64,000 nucleotides of DNA, from contig NW_026622874.1 in NCBI RefSeq assembly GCF_023065955.2, positions 31,633,772-31,697,771 of the forward strand, written 5' to 3'. Positions 33,447 to 43,520 of this stretch are shown one piece after another. The stretch comes from Ursus arctos. Taxonomy: Eukaryota; Chordata; Mammalia; Carnivora; Ursidae. The translations under genes were made by a program, and so were the position numbers. The stretch's first letter is position 1; each line of letters starts with the position of its first letter. Under the pieces are notes generated by a model. It ran no database searches and was not told where the DNA came from. It worked only from the letters and a program-made list of their open reading frames with translations.

Positions 33447-33967
33447 TGACTGAAGACAAAGCAGAAGCTGACACCCTGTAACCCCCCCCCCCCCCTCCAT
33501 GTATGCAACATTCTTCTGCACTCCTGGCTGCCCTAAAACTAAGGAAAGGACCTGCAGCTCATTGATAGGGACACAGTGATAGTGTAAACAGCCTTGGCTT
33601 GACAATAGCGGGGCCTCCAATATCCTGTGAGTCTTCTTTGACATATGAAGGTATCTGCAGCTCATTGATAAGGACACAGTGATAGTGTGGACAGCCTTGG
33701 CTTGGCGATGGTGGGGTCTCCAGTGTCCTGTGAGTCTTCTTTGACATGTGAAAGTGCTTTCTCAGATTCCCTTTCTCCTCACCTCCCCCAACCCCATGGT
33801 ATATAATCAGCCACCCCTCACAACCCTGGGCAGCAGCTCTTTCTGCCCACGGGTCCTGACCCTGGGCTTTAATAAACCACCAATTTTGCACCAAAGACAC
33901 CTCAAGAATTCCTTCTTGGTCGTCAGCTCCGGACTCCACCCCACTGAACCTCACTTATATTCTATGA
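33447..33967 (+). mobile_element. second-family ERV LTR, sense, inserted in an LTR
   Basis: About 520 bp with U3, TATA (GGTATATAATCAGCC at 33798), polyadenylation signal (TTTAATAAACCACC at about 33869) and U5 (CAAGAATTCCTTCTTGGTCG, GGACTCCACCCCACTGAACC). The U3 holds a two-copy 103-bp tandem repeat and a poly-C run at about 33482-33495. The R-U5 part is repeated in antisense at 36379-36475. No internal sequence is attached. Confidence 0.85.
33551..33755 (+). repeat. two-copy ~103-bp tandem repeat in LTR U3
   Basis: Copy A starts CTGCAGCTCATTGATAGGGA near 33552 and copy B starts CTGCAGCTCATTGATAAGGA near 33655. Both end with TGTGAGTCTTCTTTGACAT. They differ at about ten positions. Direct repeats of this size just upstream of the TATA region are the usual layout of retroviral U3 enhancers. 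Confidence 0.93.
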
Positions 33968-34269
33968 CTTCATCATTAGGTAAAGAGGAATCTCTGCTAA
34001 TACCTCTCCTCCTGGTACAAGCAGGCAGTTGAGGGGGAGGTAAAGAGCTTTCTCTGAAACTGCTTGGTTTGGATTGCTTTTCACTCAAAATAATGTTCTT
34101 GCCAAAGTGGCCCATGTTGGGGTGGCCTGCCCCCGGACCCTTCACCATCAGAAGGAAATTGGTGTATCCCTAGCTCCCAGCCTCTTTTCTGGCCCTTGTT
34201 CTGTTGGCTCTGTGCCTGAGTTCTTTGGGCCGAGAGCTGAATGTTAGCAGATAGATGGTTCAATGAGAG

Positions 34270-34480
34270 GTTAGAACTAGGAGTGGATTGGAATCCAGGC
34301 TCTGACCTTAGCCAGCTGTGTAAACTGGGAAGGTTATTAACCCCCTGAAACTCACACTCCTCAACTGTAGAATGACAATAATAACTACCACTTTACTCAG
34401 TTATCAGGGAGGGGTGATTAATGGATATAAAGCAATTAGAAACTGCTTGATAAAAAATGTTTGTTTTCCCTAGTGGCTAT
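34270..34480 (+). mobile_element. MIR SINE
   Basis: GGAATCCAGGCTCTGACCTT, GCCAGCTGTGTAAACTGGGA, GAATGACAATAATAACTACC and AATTAGAAACTGCTTGATAA match sense MIR. Confidence 0.88.
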
Positions 34481-34854
34481 AAATCATTAGTTGTATTGGG
34501 CCATTTTTCAAGTTCATACAAAGATCTTTGTCCAGTACTTGGTACTTAGTAGATGATAAATAAGTGTTTACCAAGTGAATTAATGCTCTGTTTCATCTCT
34601 ATATATTTGCATATGCTTTGGAACATTTGTATATGCATTTGGAACATCAGCATCTTAATCCCTCCCTCCTCCAATCCCTAAGTGACTTGGTTAATTACCA
34701 CTGATTATTTGAAATGCAGCCCTGCACCCCACTCCCAGGCTAGACAGCTCCAGTTATGGAATTGGGAAAGGAGGGGTGAGGAGACTTTTTTTTTTTCTAG
34801 AATGGCATGCCATTGACTATATTATTGTTCAAAAGTAATCACTGTCTCTCTCTG

Positions 34855-35160
34855 GGAGAGGTTGTACTTCCCCACCCCACGGATGGCAGGCTTGACCACA
34901 TGGCTTGTGTTGCCCAAAGAAATGTGAGCAGCAGGGCCATGTGTCATTTCCAAGAAGGAGTTTTAAGAGCCAGTGTATGAATAACCATGAGCTCTTTTCC
35001 TTCTGCCATCCCCACCAATCATGGGTCCTGCTGAGAGAACTTGGGGCAGAACCACAACTGGCCCCCAGTGCACATGTGTGAGTGAGAAATAAACCTTTGA
35101 TGCCGTAAGCTCCTCATTTGTCAGGGTCATTGTTACTTAAGCTAATCCTCACTGATACAG
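34855..35160 (+). mobile_element. MaLR/MLT1-like LTR fragment
   Basis: GCCCAAAGAAATGTGAGCAG, GTGAGTGAGAAATAAACCTT (poly-A signal), GCCGTAAGCTCCTCATTTG and CCTCACTGATACAG form the 3' end of an old mammalian LTR in sense orientation. Confidence 0.65.
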
Positions 35161-36137
35161 CATATTTGCTGGCTCTTCTTCCTCTGACGTACTGCCCAGC
35201 CCTTTTCTCCCATTCTGGTGATCACATCAGTTCCATGCCTTTGTATTTGCCAAATCTGTATATCTCAAGCCGTGGTCCTCACCGTGAGGATAGGCTGCTG
35301 GCACCCCACTGTCAGCACACACAGAACCAACTCACTAAAATCCACTGCTTCTCCCATCATTGCTTTTTATATCCATGAAGACTAGACAAGTCTGAAATAT
35401 CACTGAGGATGTTCTCAAACCCCTCATCTCACTGATGGCTGGGCCTGATCACTTCCACTGCTGAAATGTCTCTCACTTCTGTTTTCTCTGTTTAAAGCTC
35501 CTAACCAGTAATCTGGCTTTCCATTTGTCATGTGAATGCCTGCAGGAGCTCTGCAGCTGTTCTTCCTGTCTTTTGTCTCATTCCTGATCAATCCATCCAT
35601 CCTAACATTTGCAGGGCCTGGGGTAAGGATATGAATGGAGACCCAAATGCTAAGTGTCTAAATATTTAAAATTTATAAATCAAGATTAAAAAAAACGTGC
35701 TAAACAGAATATATTCTGGCTCTCTACGTTAACAAATATACCTTCATAATTACATGGAAACCCAGATCATTTTAAATTTTTGAACTCCTCAGAGTTGTAT
35801 GATAGAATATTGTAGCATGGGGAGATCTGGATCCTGAATCCTGGCCTATCATCTACACTCTCCTCTCTTCTCATCCCTGGCTCTACCTAGAACAGAAGAG
35901 GCCTTGCATGTGTGTGAGAATTTTGAGCTTACCTGTGTAAGATTCATCTATACCCCATGCAAACTGCTGAGAGCCTTGGGAGAATATAACAAAAGCACAG
36001 ACTACCCATAGGACGAAGGACCAGGGAAGGTAACCATCTGTGCCAGGGAGTCAGTCCTGTAGTTACCTGTACGAGGACTTTCAAGATCCTGGACGCCCAC
36101 AGCATACTCTAGTGGGAAGGACACAGGCTTGGATGCT
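35161..36137. other. unclassified stretch
   Basis: 35600-35830 (GGGCCTGGGGTAAGGATATG, AGTGTCTAAATATTTAAAAT) has the feel of an old interspersed repeat, but I cannot name it. No gene is seen. Confidence 0.35.
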
Positions 36138-36152
36138 CATGGCCTTTTGGTT

Positions 36153-36353
36153 CTTTTTTTTTTTTTTTTTAAAGATTTTATTTATTCGACAGAGATAGAG
36201 ACAGCCAGCAAAGAGGGAACACAAGCAGGGGGAGTGGGAGAGGAAGAAGCAGTCTCATAGCGGAGGAGCCTGATGTGGGGCTCAATCCCATAACGCCGGG
36301 ATCACGCCCTGAGCCGAAGGCAGACGCTTAACTGCTGTGCCACCCAGGCGCCC
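36153..36353 (-). mobile_element. CAN-SINE, young ursid-type
   Basis: Antisense copy flanked by a perfect 15-bp duplication, CATGGCCTTTTGGTT, at 36138-36152 and 36354-36368. Head ends CCACCCAGGCGCC; tail is poly-T and AAGATTTTATTTATT. Confidence 0.96.
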
Positions 36354-36378
36354 CATGGCCTTTTGGTTTTGATGAGGT

Positions 36379-36850
36379 TGTGGGATATAGGTGAGGTTCA
36401 GTGGGGTGGAGTCCAGAGCCGACGACCAAGAAAGAATTCTTGAGACGTCTTTGGTGCAAAATGGTGGTTTCTTAAAACATTATCCCTCTAGCAAGGAAGT
36501 TAACATTAAGATGGTTGGGAACTTCCTGGAGGCTGCAGATTATAAGGACATTTAATTGTACCTACATTCCCTTCCGGAAGCTAGGTTATTGATAGAAATG
36601 CTTTGCTCTTGTAAACTGCTAAGACATTTGTAAACCGAGGGAGACTTAAGTTTTGCAGGATTGTGGTCTCTATAGGTTAACTATTTCTTTGTCCTTTAGG
36701 GCGGAGTGCCTGAGGAATGTCAGGTACATTCCATGGGGTGGGGGTTTGCAGGGTGTTAGTTTCTGCTTTGTCCTCAGCTTGCCTTCTGTTCCTTCATCGG
36801 TTCCATGTGTTTTTACCCTATGGAGAGGGGCATGACTGGATATGGATCAA
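36379..36850 (-). mobile_element. second-family ERV LTR, antisense
   Basis: It begins TGTGGGATAT (complement of an LTR CA end). 36390-36475 is the exact antisense of the R-U5 at 33870-33960 (AGTGGGGTGGAGTCCAGAGC, AAGAAAGAATTCTTGAGACG). The U3 part to the right diverges from the 33447 copy, so it is a different subfamily. The right edge is approximate. Confidence 0.7.
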
Positions 36851-36924
36851 AGTGGATCCTGCTTAAGTGGGAGGACTAAAGCAGATCCCTTTTCCTGAGT
36901 CTAAGAGCAATTCTGTAATCCATA

Positions 36925-37160
36925 ATCATAATCAACATTATTGAGCACGTCTGATGTGCCAGGCGTTGTTCTCGATTCTCTGCTGATGAAGAAACTCAGG
37001 CACATCTCTTTTTTGTTTGTTTTTTGCTTCATTTGGTTTTTTTTTTTTTTTTCCAAGCACGTCTCTTAATTTGCCCAAGTCATACAGCTCATAGGAGGTA
37101 GAGCCAGGGATTGAACCTGATTTCAGAACCACTGCACAAACATGCTCCTCTGCCCCTAGA
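36925..37160 (-). mobile_element. MIR SINE with T-rich insertion
   Basis: CATTATTGAGCACGTCTGATG, GCCAGGCGTTGTTCTCGATT, GATGAAGAAACTCAGGCACA, then a T-rich insert at about 37005-37053 with a repeated GCACRTCTC at both sides, then CATACAGCTCATAGGAGGTAG and GGGATTGAACCTGATTTC. Confidence 0.9.
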
Positions 37161-37214
37161 CTCACCTTCTAAGTCATAGAGCTAATTGAGCCTGTCTCCT
37201 GTTCACCAAAGTGG

Positions 37215-37415
37215 AAGTGATACAATGGAAGGAAAACAAGATGTGGAGCAGAAGATTTTGGTTTCAATGTTAACTCTACCATCTGCTAGCTCTGTCTCTT
37301 AAGGAACTTTGCCTTTCAATAAAATTAGGAGAGTAACGATATGTTCCCCATTGAGGATTAAGTGAGTAGTGGATATCAAAAGCTCTAAAGCCTGGTTATT
37401 ATTAAGTCTATTATT
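37215..37415 (+). mobile_element. MIR SINE
   Basis: GATTTTGGTTTCAATGTTAAC, CTACCATCTGCTAGCTCTGT, GAGGATTAAGTGAGTAGTGG and AAAGCTCTAAAGCCTGGTTA match sense MIR. Confidence 0.8.
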
Positions 37416-37424
37416 ATTAAGATG

Positions 37425-37755
37425 ATATCCCAGTTACTATGGATACATGATAAATTACCCTAAAACTTAGTGAAATAAAAGAACCATTTGTTATGCTCTA
37501 AGAGTCCATGGGTCAGGAATTTTGACAGGGCATTTCCTCTGCTCCACAATATCTGGGGTCTCAGCTGGAAGACTTGACATTTGGGAGCTGGAATCATCTG
37601 AAGACTTGCCTCCTCCCATGCACAGTGGTTTGAGGCTGGCTGTCAGCTAAAATCTCCACTGGGTTGAGAGCTGGAACACCCACATGAGGCCTTTGCATGT
37701 GCCTGGGCCTCTTCAAATCATGGTTGCTGGATTCCACTAGTAAGTAGGAAGAGAT

Positions 37756-37792
<37 letters not shown>

Positions 37793-37960
37793 GAGATAGA
37801 TGATTAGATAGATAGATAGATAGATGATAGATAGATAGATGATAGTAGATAGATAGGGCTGCATAGTTCTTACGACCCAGCCTCAGAAGTCCTAGGGTAT
37901 CACTTGGGCTGCTCTCTACTTGTTAGATGAGCAACAGCCTGGCCAGACTGAAGAAGGGAA
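37425..37960 (-). mobile_element. MaLR-like LTR remnant with (GATA)n inside
   Basis: CCCAGTTACTATGGATACATG, AAAACTTAGTGAAATAAAAG, GTCCATGGGTCAGGAATTTTG and TCTGGGGTCTCAGCTGGAAG belong to a common old mammalian LTR-type repeat read in antisense. The family name is uncertain. A tetranucleotide tract splits its right third. Confidence 0.55.
37753..37855. repeat. (GATA)n tetranucleotide repeat
   Basis: Runs of GATA broken by GGAGATAGATGATTAGATAG and TAGATGATAG interruptions; about 100 bp in total. Likely polymorphic. Confidence 0.95.
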
Positions 37961-38099
37961 ATAGACTCTGTCTCTTGTTGGAGGGTGGCAAGGTTCTAGA
38001 AGAACATGTGGAACTGAAAAATACTGCCAAGGCCAATTTTGGGAAATACGATCTGCCACAGATGATCACGAGCTTTCTAATCATCAATATATAGACTAA

Positions 38100-38600
38100 C
38101 ACCAAATGCCTTGACATAGCACCTAAGTAACCTGTGATCTGACCTCCTCTTACCATTCCATTCCCTGTTCGTATCCTGCAGGGCCCCCTCGCCGAGCCAT
38201 AGTGTCTCAAGTCTACTGGGAATGTTCATGCCTTCCTTTTGGGTGCACATACCCTCGACTTGGAATACTCCTTTTCCCCATGACAGTGATTGGGCGTTCT
38301 ACCCATCCTTTGGTGAAAACTGTCCTAAACTCAGAGCACTCTAGGATAACTAGAGAAACACTGGGCCGCACCTGATTTCAAACATCTGATTCTACTGTCA
38401 GTTTAAAAAGTGGAACCATCATAACTATAGCTTTTAGTTAAGTGCCTGCAGATAGATGGTCAGTCGTGCCAATGATTGTGTCCTTTCACTAAACAGTGAG
38501 TTTTCTGGGTTTCTCTTCATCTTATCCCTCCTCCTTCCCACTTCCAGCTCAGTACAGTGCCTGACATTAACAGAAACTCAATAAATATTTTTTTTGTTCA
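38100..38600 (+). mobile_element. L2 LINE 3' end
   Basis: CTTGGAATACTCCTTTTCCC, GGTGAAAACTGTCCTAAACTC, ACAGTGAGTTTTCTGGGTTTC, GTACAGTGCCTGACATTAAC and AACTCAATAAATATTTTTT give sense L2 order, with a 38330-38460 segment that does not fit well. Confidence 0.7.
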
Positions 38601-39895
38601 AACTTCTCTGTCCTCATCAATTGACCTAGGATTTTCCTCTTACTGAACAGATTTCCCAGGGAAGAAGCAGAGCCAAAATTGTGCCTGGCAGTTCCAAATC
38701 CAAATTTTTCAGAGGGTTAAGCATTTTCATTTTGGATTATGTGAAGCCATTATTGGCACATGGCCACTGAGCAGACCTGGCTTGTTATTAAAAAAAAAAA
38801 ATCTCTTTTATTCAAGCAGTTGGTTGGTTGAATGAATTATCTAAATCCACTGGTTTTCTTTATGCCGTGGGGATGTGACCTTATAGTTTCTGCAAGTTTT
38901 GAATAGTCGCAAACTCTTGTAATATCTGCAGTCATGAAACTGATATACTTGTAGAGGCCATTGGTTTATTTGCAAAATGTTTATATTTTTTGGTACTTGT
39001 TTTGCATATAATTTACGGAACATGAGAACTAAATCTACTGTAGAGTTTGGGAAATTTTCAAGTGCAAATTTGATTATTGCCCTTCAGAAAATTGCCTTTT
39101 ATTGAATTTTTCTCATCTCTGCTTTTTCTTAATTCTTTAACTCCTTCTTCTTCTCCTGGTTTCCCTCACCTCCTTCACTAGTCACATCCCAGTAGTATAG
39201 ACAAGAAAGCTGTTGATGGCTACACGTACAGATGGTGAGTCTACAAAGTTCTTATGATTGCCGGATGGAAGCTTCCTTGGATTTTATGGCACTGAACTAG
39301 GCTGAATTGTGCAAATAGGTGTGTCTATGTGGTGTGAATAAGAAACTGTCTGCAAGAGAAACACCAGTAGGAAGAAGACAATAACTTTCCTGGGGGGAGA
39401 GGGAGAGGGAGGGAAAAGAGTAATTCGAACACATCTCTGCCCCAGCTGGATTGCATCTACCTGGAGTGACATGATCTCTCCACCACTCTTCACAGTGGCT
39501 GGGAACAGATTACAAGGTCTCCTCGCCGTGGCATAAGTGTCACAAATTGGGATGGATCCCCATCTGCTTGCCTGAAATGATCCCTCATCTTTCTAACTCA
39601 TATTGGATGAGAATTTTGTTAAGAGCAGGTAATTGGTTGTGAAGCTTTGCTTTTGAATGGAGGAATTTATGGTGTATCGAGCAGCAAACATGCCCTCCAA
39701 CATCATATTATGTTAATTCCTCTCCATCATCTGAAGGTGATTTGACACAGCTTAATGTTATGTGGCTATAGAACATCAAAGGAAAGTACACGGTGGAGGG
39801 GGGCACTTACTGCCCAGGCTCCTGTTCCTGGAAGGGAAGATGCTTCCAAATGGCTCGTCCTAAACAACCCGGGAGCCCAAGGCATCACTGCTGTT
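38601..39895. other. unique stretch
   Basis: There is no gene or repeat. 39560-39790 (GCAGGTAATTGGTTGTGAAG, CATATTATGTTAATTCCTC, GCTTAATGTTATGTGGC) is repeat-free and could be a conserved element. Confidence 0.4.
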
Positions 39896-39899
39896 GACT

Positions 39900-40060
39900 A
39901 AGCGCCTTTGTACATGGCGTCTCGTTTCCTCCTCGCATCTCAAACGCGTGGGATAAACATGATGGTTGCTCACATTTTACTAATGAGACAGTGAGGATTC
40001 AGAGGCTGTAAGTTACTCTCCTAAAATCACATGGCTATTAGGATGAAGAGCTGGAAGTCT
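39900..40060 (-). mobile_element. MIR SINE
   Basis: CACATTTTACTAATGAGACAG, TTCAGAGGCTGTAAGTTACTC and TCACATGGCTATTAGGATGAA match antisense MIR. Confidence 0.82.
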
Positions 40061-41280
40061 AGAGAAACAAAGAGGGCCGTCCAGGGACTGAATCTGGAAG
40101 CTTGGGTTGCCTGATACTGAGCTAGCTGGGAATCGGGGTTCCCCCTTCCACAGAGGGAGGGACTTTGCCAAAACTTGGCTTCCTACTTGTCCTGAGGGTC
40201 CCTAGTGCCCCAGGCATCAGATAACTGTGCTTCTTGAGATCCCTCTAAAAACCCACACCTAAACTTAGATAGCAGGACATTGAGCCCAAATGTGTATCCT
40301 CACCCCATACAAAGCTGCTCCCACACTTGTCTCACAAAGGCAATGAGCAAATGGCAGTGAGGCTGTGCTTCTGCCGGGGTTCAGCCCCATGGTGCATCCA
40401 GCTGCGCTCTGGCCACTTCTCTACGAGATGTAGAGAACAGACGGGTGCACCTGCTGAAGTCCTGCCAAGGGTTCCCTCCCCCTAGTGAGGTTCGCTGGTG
40501 TTGTTGGAGCCTTTGTTTCACAAAGACGAATCCGAACTTTCTACTTCAAATCCTCTGTTTCTTGTACTGTTTGAGGCCATTACATTTCATGGAGACACGC
40601 CGTGTTCACATTTATTCAGCTCTCTATTAGCTAATGACCTACACAATCTCTTAGAATCCAAATGGGTCTTGGAATGTGCATAAGATACCATTCTACACCA
40701 CAACAAAATTTGTTCTTACAGTTCTGAATCCTAATGAAGTGCCTAGAGAGTAATAGAAATCAGTTGCTTTTGCTTTTTTTTTAAACAAAGCTATTCTTTA
40801 CTGGCAACTGTTTTTGTTTTTTTTGTTTGTTTGTTTTGTTTTTTTAATAGATCTAGGTAGAATTATGTTCATGAGATCAGGGTAGATATTGCTTTGGAAT
40901 CTGCTTGGAGGAGTGTTTGAATCACTATCCCCAAAGTAAGACTCTTGTAGATAATCCCCAACCTCAACCGGAAAGCTCTAAGATTGAGTCCAGACAGGGT
41001 AGGGAAGTATAGTGCACTTGTTTCCCTGGAAATGACGTTGCTGCATGTAACAATTTAGGCAAAATTAATCGTTTTCAAATGACACAAGCTGACATAGTAG
41101 AGACGCAGAGGTTGAAACCGGGAGATATGGGACTGCTTGAAAATTCAATGGGCTGCCTCAGAAGAAAGTCAGTTCCCCTCTTCAGAGGAGTTCAGATGGA
41201 CAGTCGTTTAGTGAGGTTACATTAGAATGACCAGAACAATTAAATGGGACCAGTGCTACTACTACTTCATTTTTTGAGAC
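40061..41280. other. unique stretch
   Basis: No gene is recognised. A TTTG-rich low-complexity patch lies at about 40808-40848. 41020-41110 contains AGGCAAAATTAATCGTTTTC in otherwise unremarkable sequence. Confidence 0.4.
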
Positions 41281-41284
41281 TGGG

Positions 41285-41500
41285 CCTAGTCTGGGCCTAG
41301 GAAGATACTAAATAGCTCACACACACTGTATTACTTGAGCCTCATGACAACCTCACGAAGCAGGTAGTATTAGCCACCTGAGGATGAGAACAGGGGTGCA
41401 GAGGTTAAATGGTATGTTTGGGCTTATCTATCACAGAAATAGATTTAAATCCGGGTCTTTTTGATTCTAAAAGCACTGTTCTTAACATCCCCTCCTCTAG
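41285..41500 (-). mobile_element. MIR SINE
   Basis: CTCATGACAACCTCACGAAG, GCAGGTAGTATTAGCCACC, GTGCAGAGGTTAAATGGTATG and AATCCGGGTCTTTTTGATTC match antisense MIR. Confidence 0.92.
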
Positions 41501-42355
41501 TCCTGGGAGTCAATGACATTCTTCTACAGCCTTGCTCTGACCCCTGCTAAGTTTCAATACGCATGGAATAAGTCCCCCTTCCGAGGGAATTTCAGGGCCC
41601 TTGCACTGAGATTAGAGGTTATTTTACTACAATATTTTCCTTGGAGTGGTCCCCACCTCTCTACCAGCAGATAGAGATGAGCAATGGTAGGCCTCCTGGT
41701 GGTCTCAGGGTTAACCCGCTGAGAGTACCTGCCGTGTTGTGAAGGGAGGGCTGCAGGATGGGGCTGATCCAGGCCACTAAGAGTGCAGGAAGCGCCTTTG
41801 AAGTAAAGAGTATAGTTTCTTTGGGGAAGACTTCCGCAATAGGTGTCTGAGACACGGGTGGTTTATTGGGGCACCAAGACATTGATTCCCTCAGTCAGTA
41901 AGGCAGCAGGCAGATGTGGGGATAGCCAGAGCCTGGATCCAGAAATCTGAATGGCTTCGGCCACAAACAGTCTCTTCTGATTACCCGAGTGTCATATAAA
42001 AACATCATTTTCTACATATGTCTTGATGTAAAAAGTGGGGAAACCCTATTTGGAGTGCTCTGCGGGGTGGCACCTTGGGACGAAAGAAATCGCTGGATTT
42101 TATGAATGGGGAAACTGAGGCTCAAAGGACTTACCTCTGGAAGTTACCCACAAGTTCACCTCAGGTTCCATCTGAATGACAGTAAGAAAGCAAACAAGCA
42201 AAAACAACAAAGGGAAAGAAAGAGGATCCCCACTGTCAAAGGCGAAGGAGCTACCGTAAATATTGTGAGGACTCCGGACCCGTCACAGCCGGGCAGGACC
42301 TTGCCTGTGACGACATAGCCAGGAGAGATGAATTATTGAAACACTGGAGTTCAGC
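41501..42355. other. unique stretch with MIR scrap
   Basis: 42103-42165 (GAATGGGGAAACTGAGGCTC) is a short antisense MIR piece. The rest is unrecognised. Confidence 0.45.
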
Positions 42356-42359
42356 ATGC

Positions 42360-43020
42360 TATTCTTACTAATAAGCTCTCTTAGCTACAACCCCCAAAAT
42401 ACCACTGCACGTCGAGAGAAGATTCATAATGACACTTAAGTTTGCAAAGGCTCCCGTTTTGAAACTGCAGCCATAACGCATTACCCATGTCGCGCCGAGC
42501 TCATATTTAATTCTGACAAAGGACAAATAGGAGGTGGTGAGAACTTGATGTTTTTCCCTCCGCCGCCGGAGAGGAGAAGTGTTGGGCCATATTGTTTTTG
42601 ACACGGCACTTCAATTAGGCCTTAAAGAATAGCAAGAACATGCTTGATGAGACCGGAGCTGCTCCGCGGATGCGGGGAGCGCTCAGCAGCGTGGTTGGAG
42701 GTGTGGGTTTGATGCTCCCCCCACCAGGGACCCACCAGTCACAATAATTACATTGCTGTCTTTTCATAATATGATTTATTTAGATGTTGCTTTATGAATT
42801 AATTCCCTCTAATTGCTGCTCCTCTCGCTGTAAATCAAGGTTTCTTGCTTTGTGTAGTACGATGAACGCGATCCTGCCGCGCAGTAATTAGTCCGATTAG
42901 GAAGCAACGCAGATGTGGAAAACCAATTAGTTGCAGGAATATGTCTGCGCCTCTGTATCCCAGGCACCGTTCAATTGAAATTTAATAGCAACTTAATAAA
43001 ACATTGTTTTATTCATAAAC
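42360..43020. promoter_or_regulatory. candidate conserved non-coding element (enhancer-like)
   Basis: This repeat-free block is unlike its surroundings. It holds roughly 25 CpG sites in about 560 bp (for example GTCGCGCCGAGC, CTCCGCGGATGCGG, GAACGCGATCCTGCCGCGC), although the flanks are CpG-poor. It also has many homeodomain-type cores: CAATAATTACATTG, TGAATTAATTCC, TCTAATTGC, GTAATTAGTC, CCAATTAG, TTCAATTGAAATTTAATAG. No frame is open across it and no splice-flanked exon is apparent. CpG survival together with dense TAAT/ATTA sites is the usual look of a vertebrate developmental enhancer. The function and target gene are unknown; this is inference from composition. Confidence 0.55.
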
Positions 43021-43294
43021 CATCTCTTCCTTCCAAGCTCCCATTTGTTTGTTTATCTGTTCATTTCTAAAGGAGCTCGGGCCAACTTGCTTCATGCTTG
43101 GTGAGTCTCTTTTCGTGCGGAATTGAGGATTTTCTCCCTGTGGTTGCACTGAAGGGATCCTTGCTTGGAAAGGGAGGCGGAGGCCAGTGGTTTGGAGAAG
43201 GGGTGAGGTTTGGGCCTCTTTACCCTCTTTATTGTCAATATTACCGTCGCACTTGATCCAGGGACTTAAACCAGGAGACATCAGTGCTGTGTTT

Positions 43295-43520
43295 TATATA
43301 TACAGACACAAGCACACACAGGTCCATATATATATACATATATATACACACACACATATCCAAAGACACGCACACACGTGTGTACATGTGTGCATACACA
43401 TGTACACACATACACACCCACACAGAAGCACACACGTATACACACAGATACATACACACGTATACATTTGCAGGCTTGCATATACACATATACACGTAAC
43501 ATGTACACACACGTGTTCCT
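43295..43520. repeat. CA/TA/TG alternating purine-pyrimidine tract
   Basis: About 225 bp of imperfect CA, TA and TG dinucleotides with CACACGTGTG and ATATATATACATATATAT stretches. It contains several local palindromes and is predicted prone to left-handed or cruciform structure. Open frames of about 70-118 codons on both strands across it (CTHTHxH-type peptides) are artefacts of the repeat. Confidence 0.95.

Larger units (their letters stand above)
33148..34150 (-). mobile_element. class I ERV LTR, antisense, split by another LTR
   Basis: The left part (33148-33446) is the U5/R side (TGTTGGGGGAGAAGAATTCC, AGACAGATTAACAGGAGAAA). The right part (33968-34150) is the U3 side (GTAAAGAGCTTTCTCTGAA to CCTTCACCATCA). 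Together they align along the LTR at 31325. The break is filled by a sense LTR of a different family, which is therefore the later insertion. Confidence 0.8.

Noticed and set aside
33559..33954. Minus-strand frame with internally repeated peptide
   Set aside because: The peptide repeat is the translated 103-bp U3 tandem repeat.
37741..37860. Possible CRISPR-like or satellite array
   Set aside because: It is a simple GATA tract with no spacers; the genome is mammalian.
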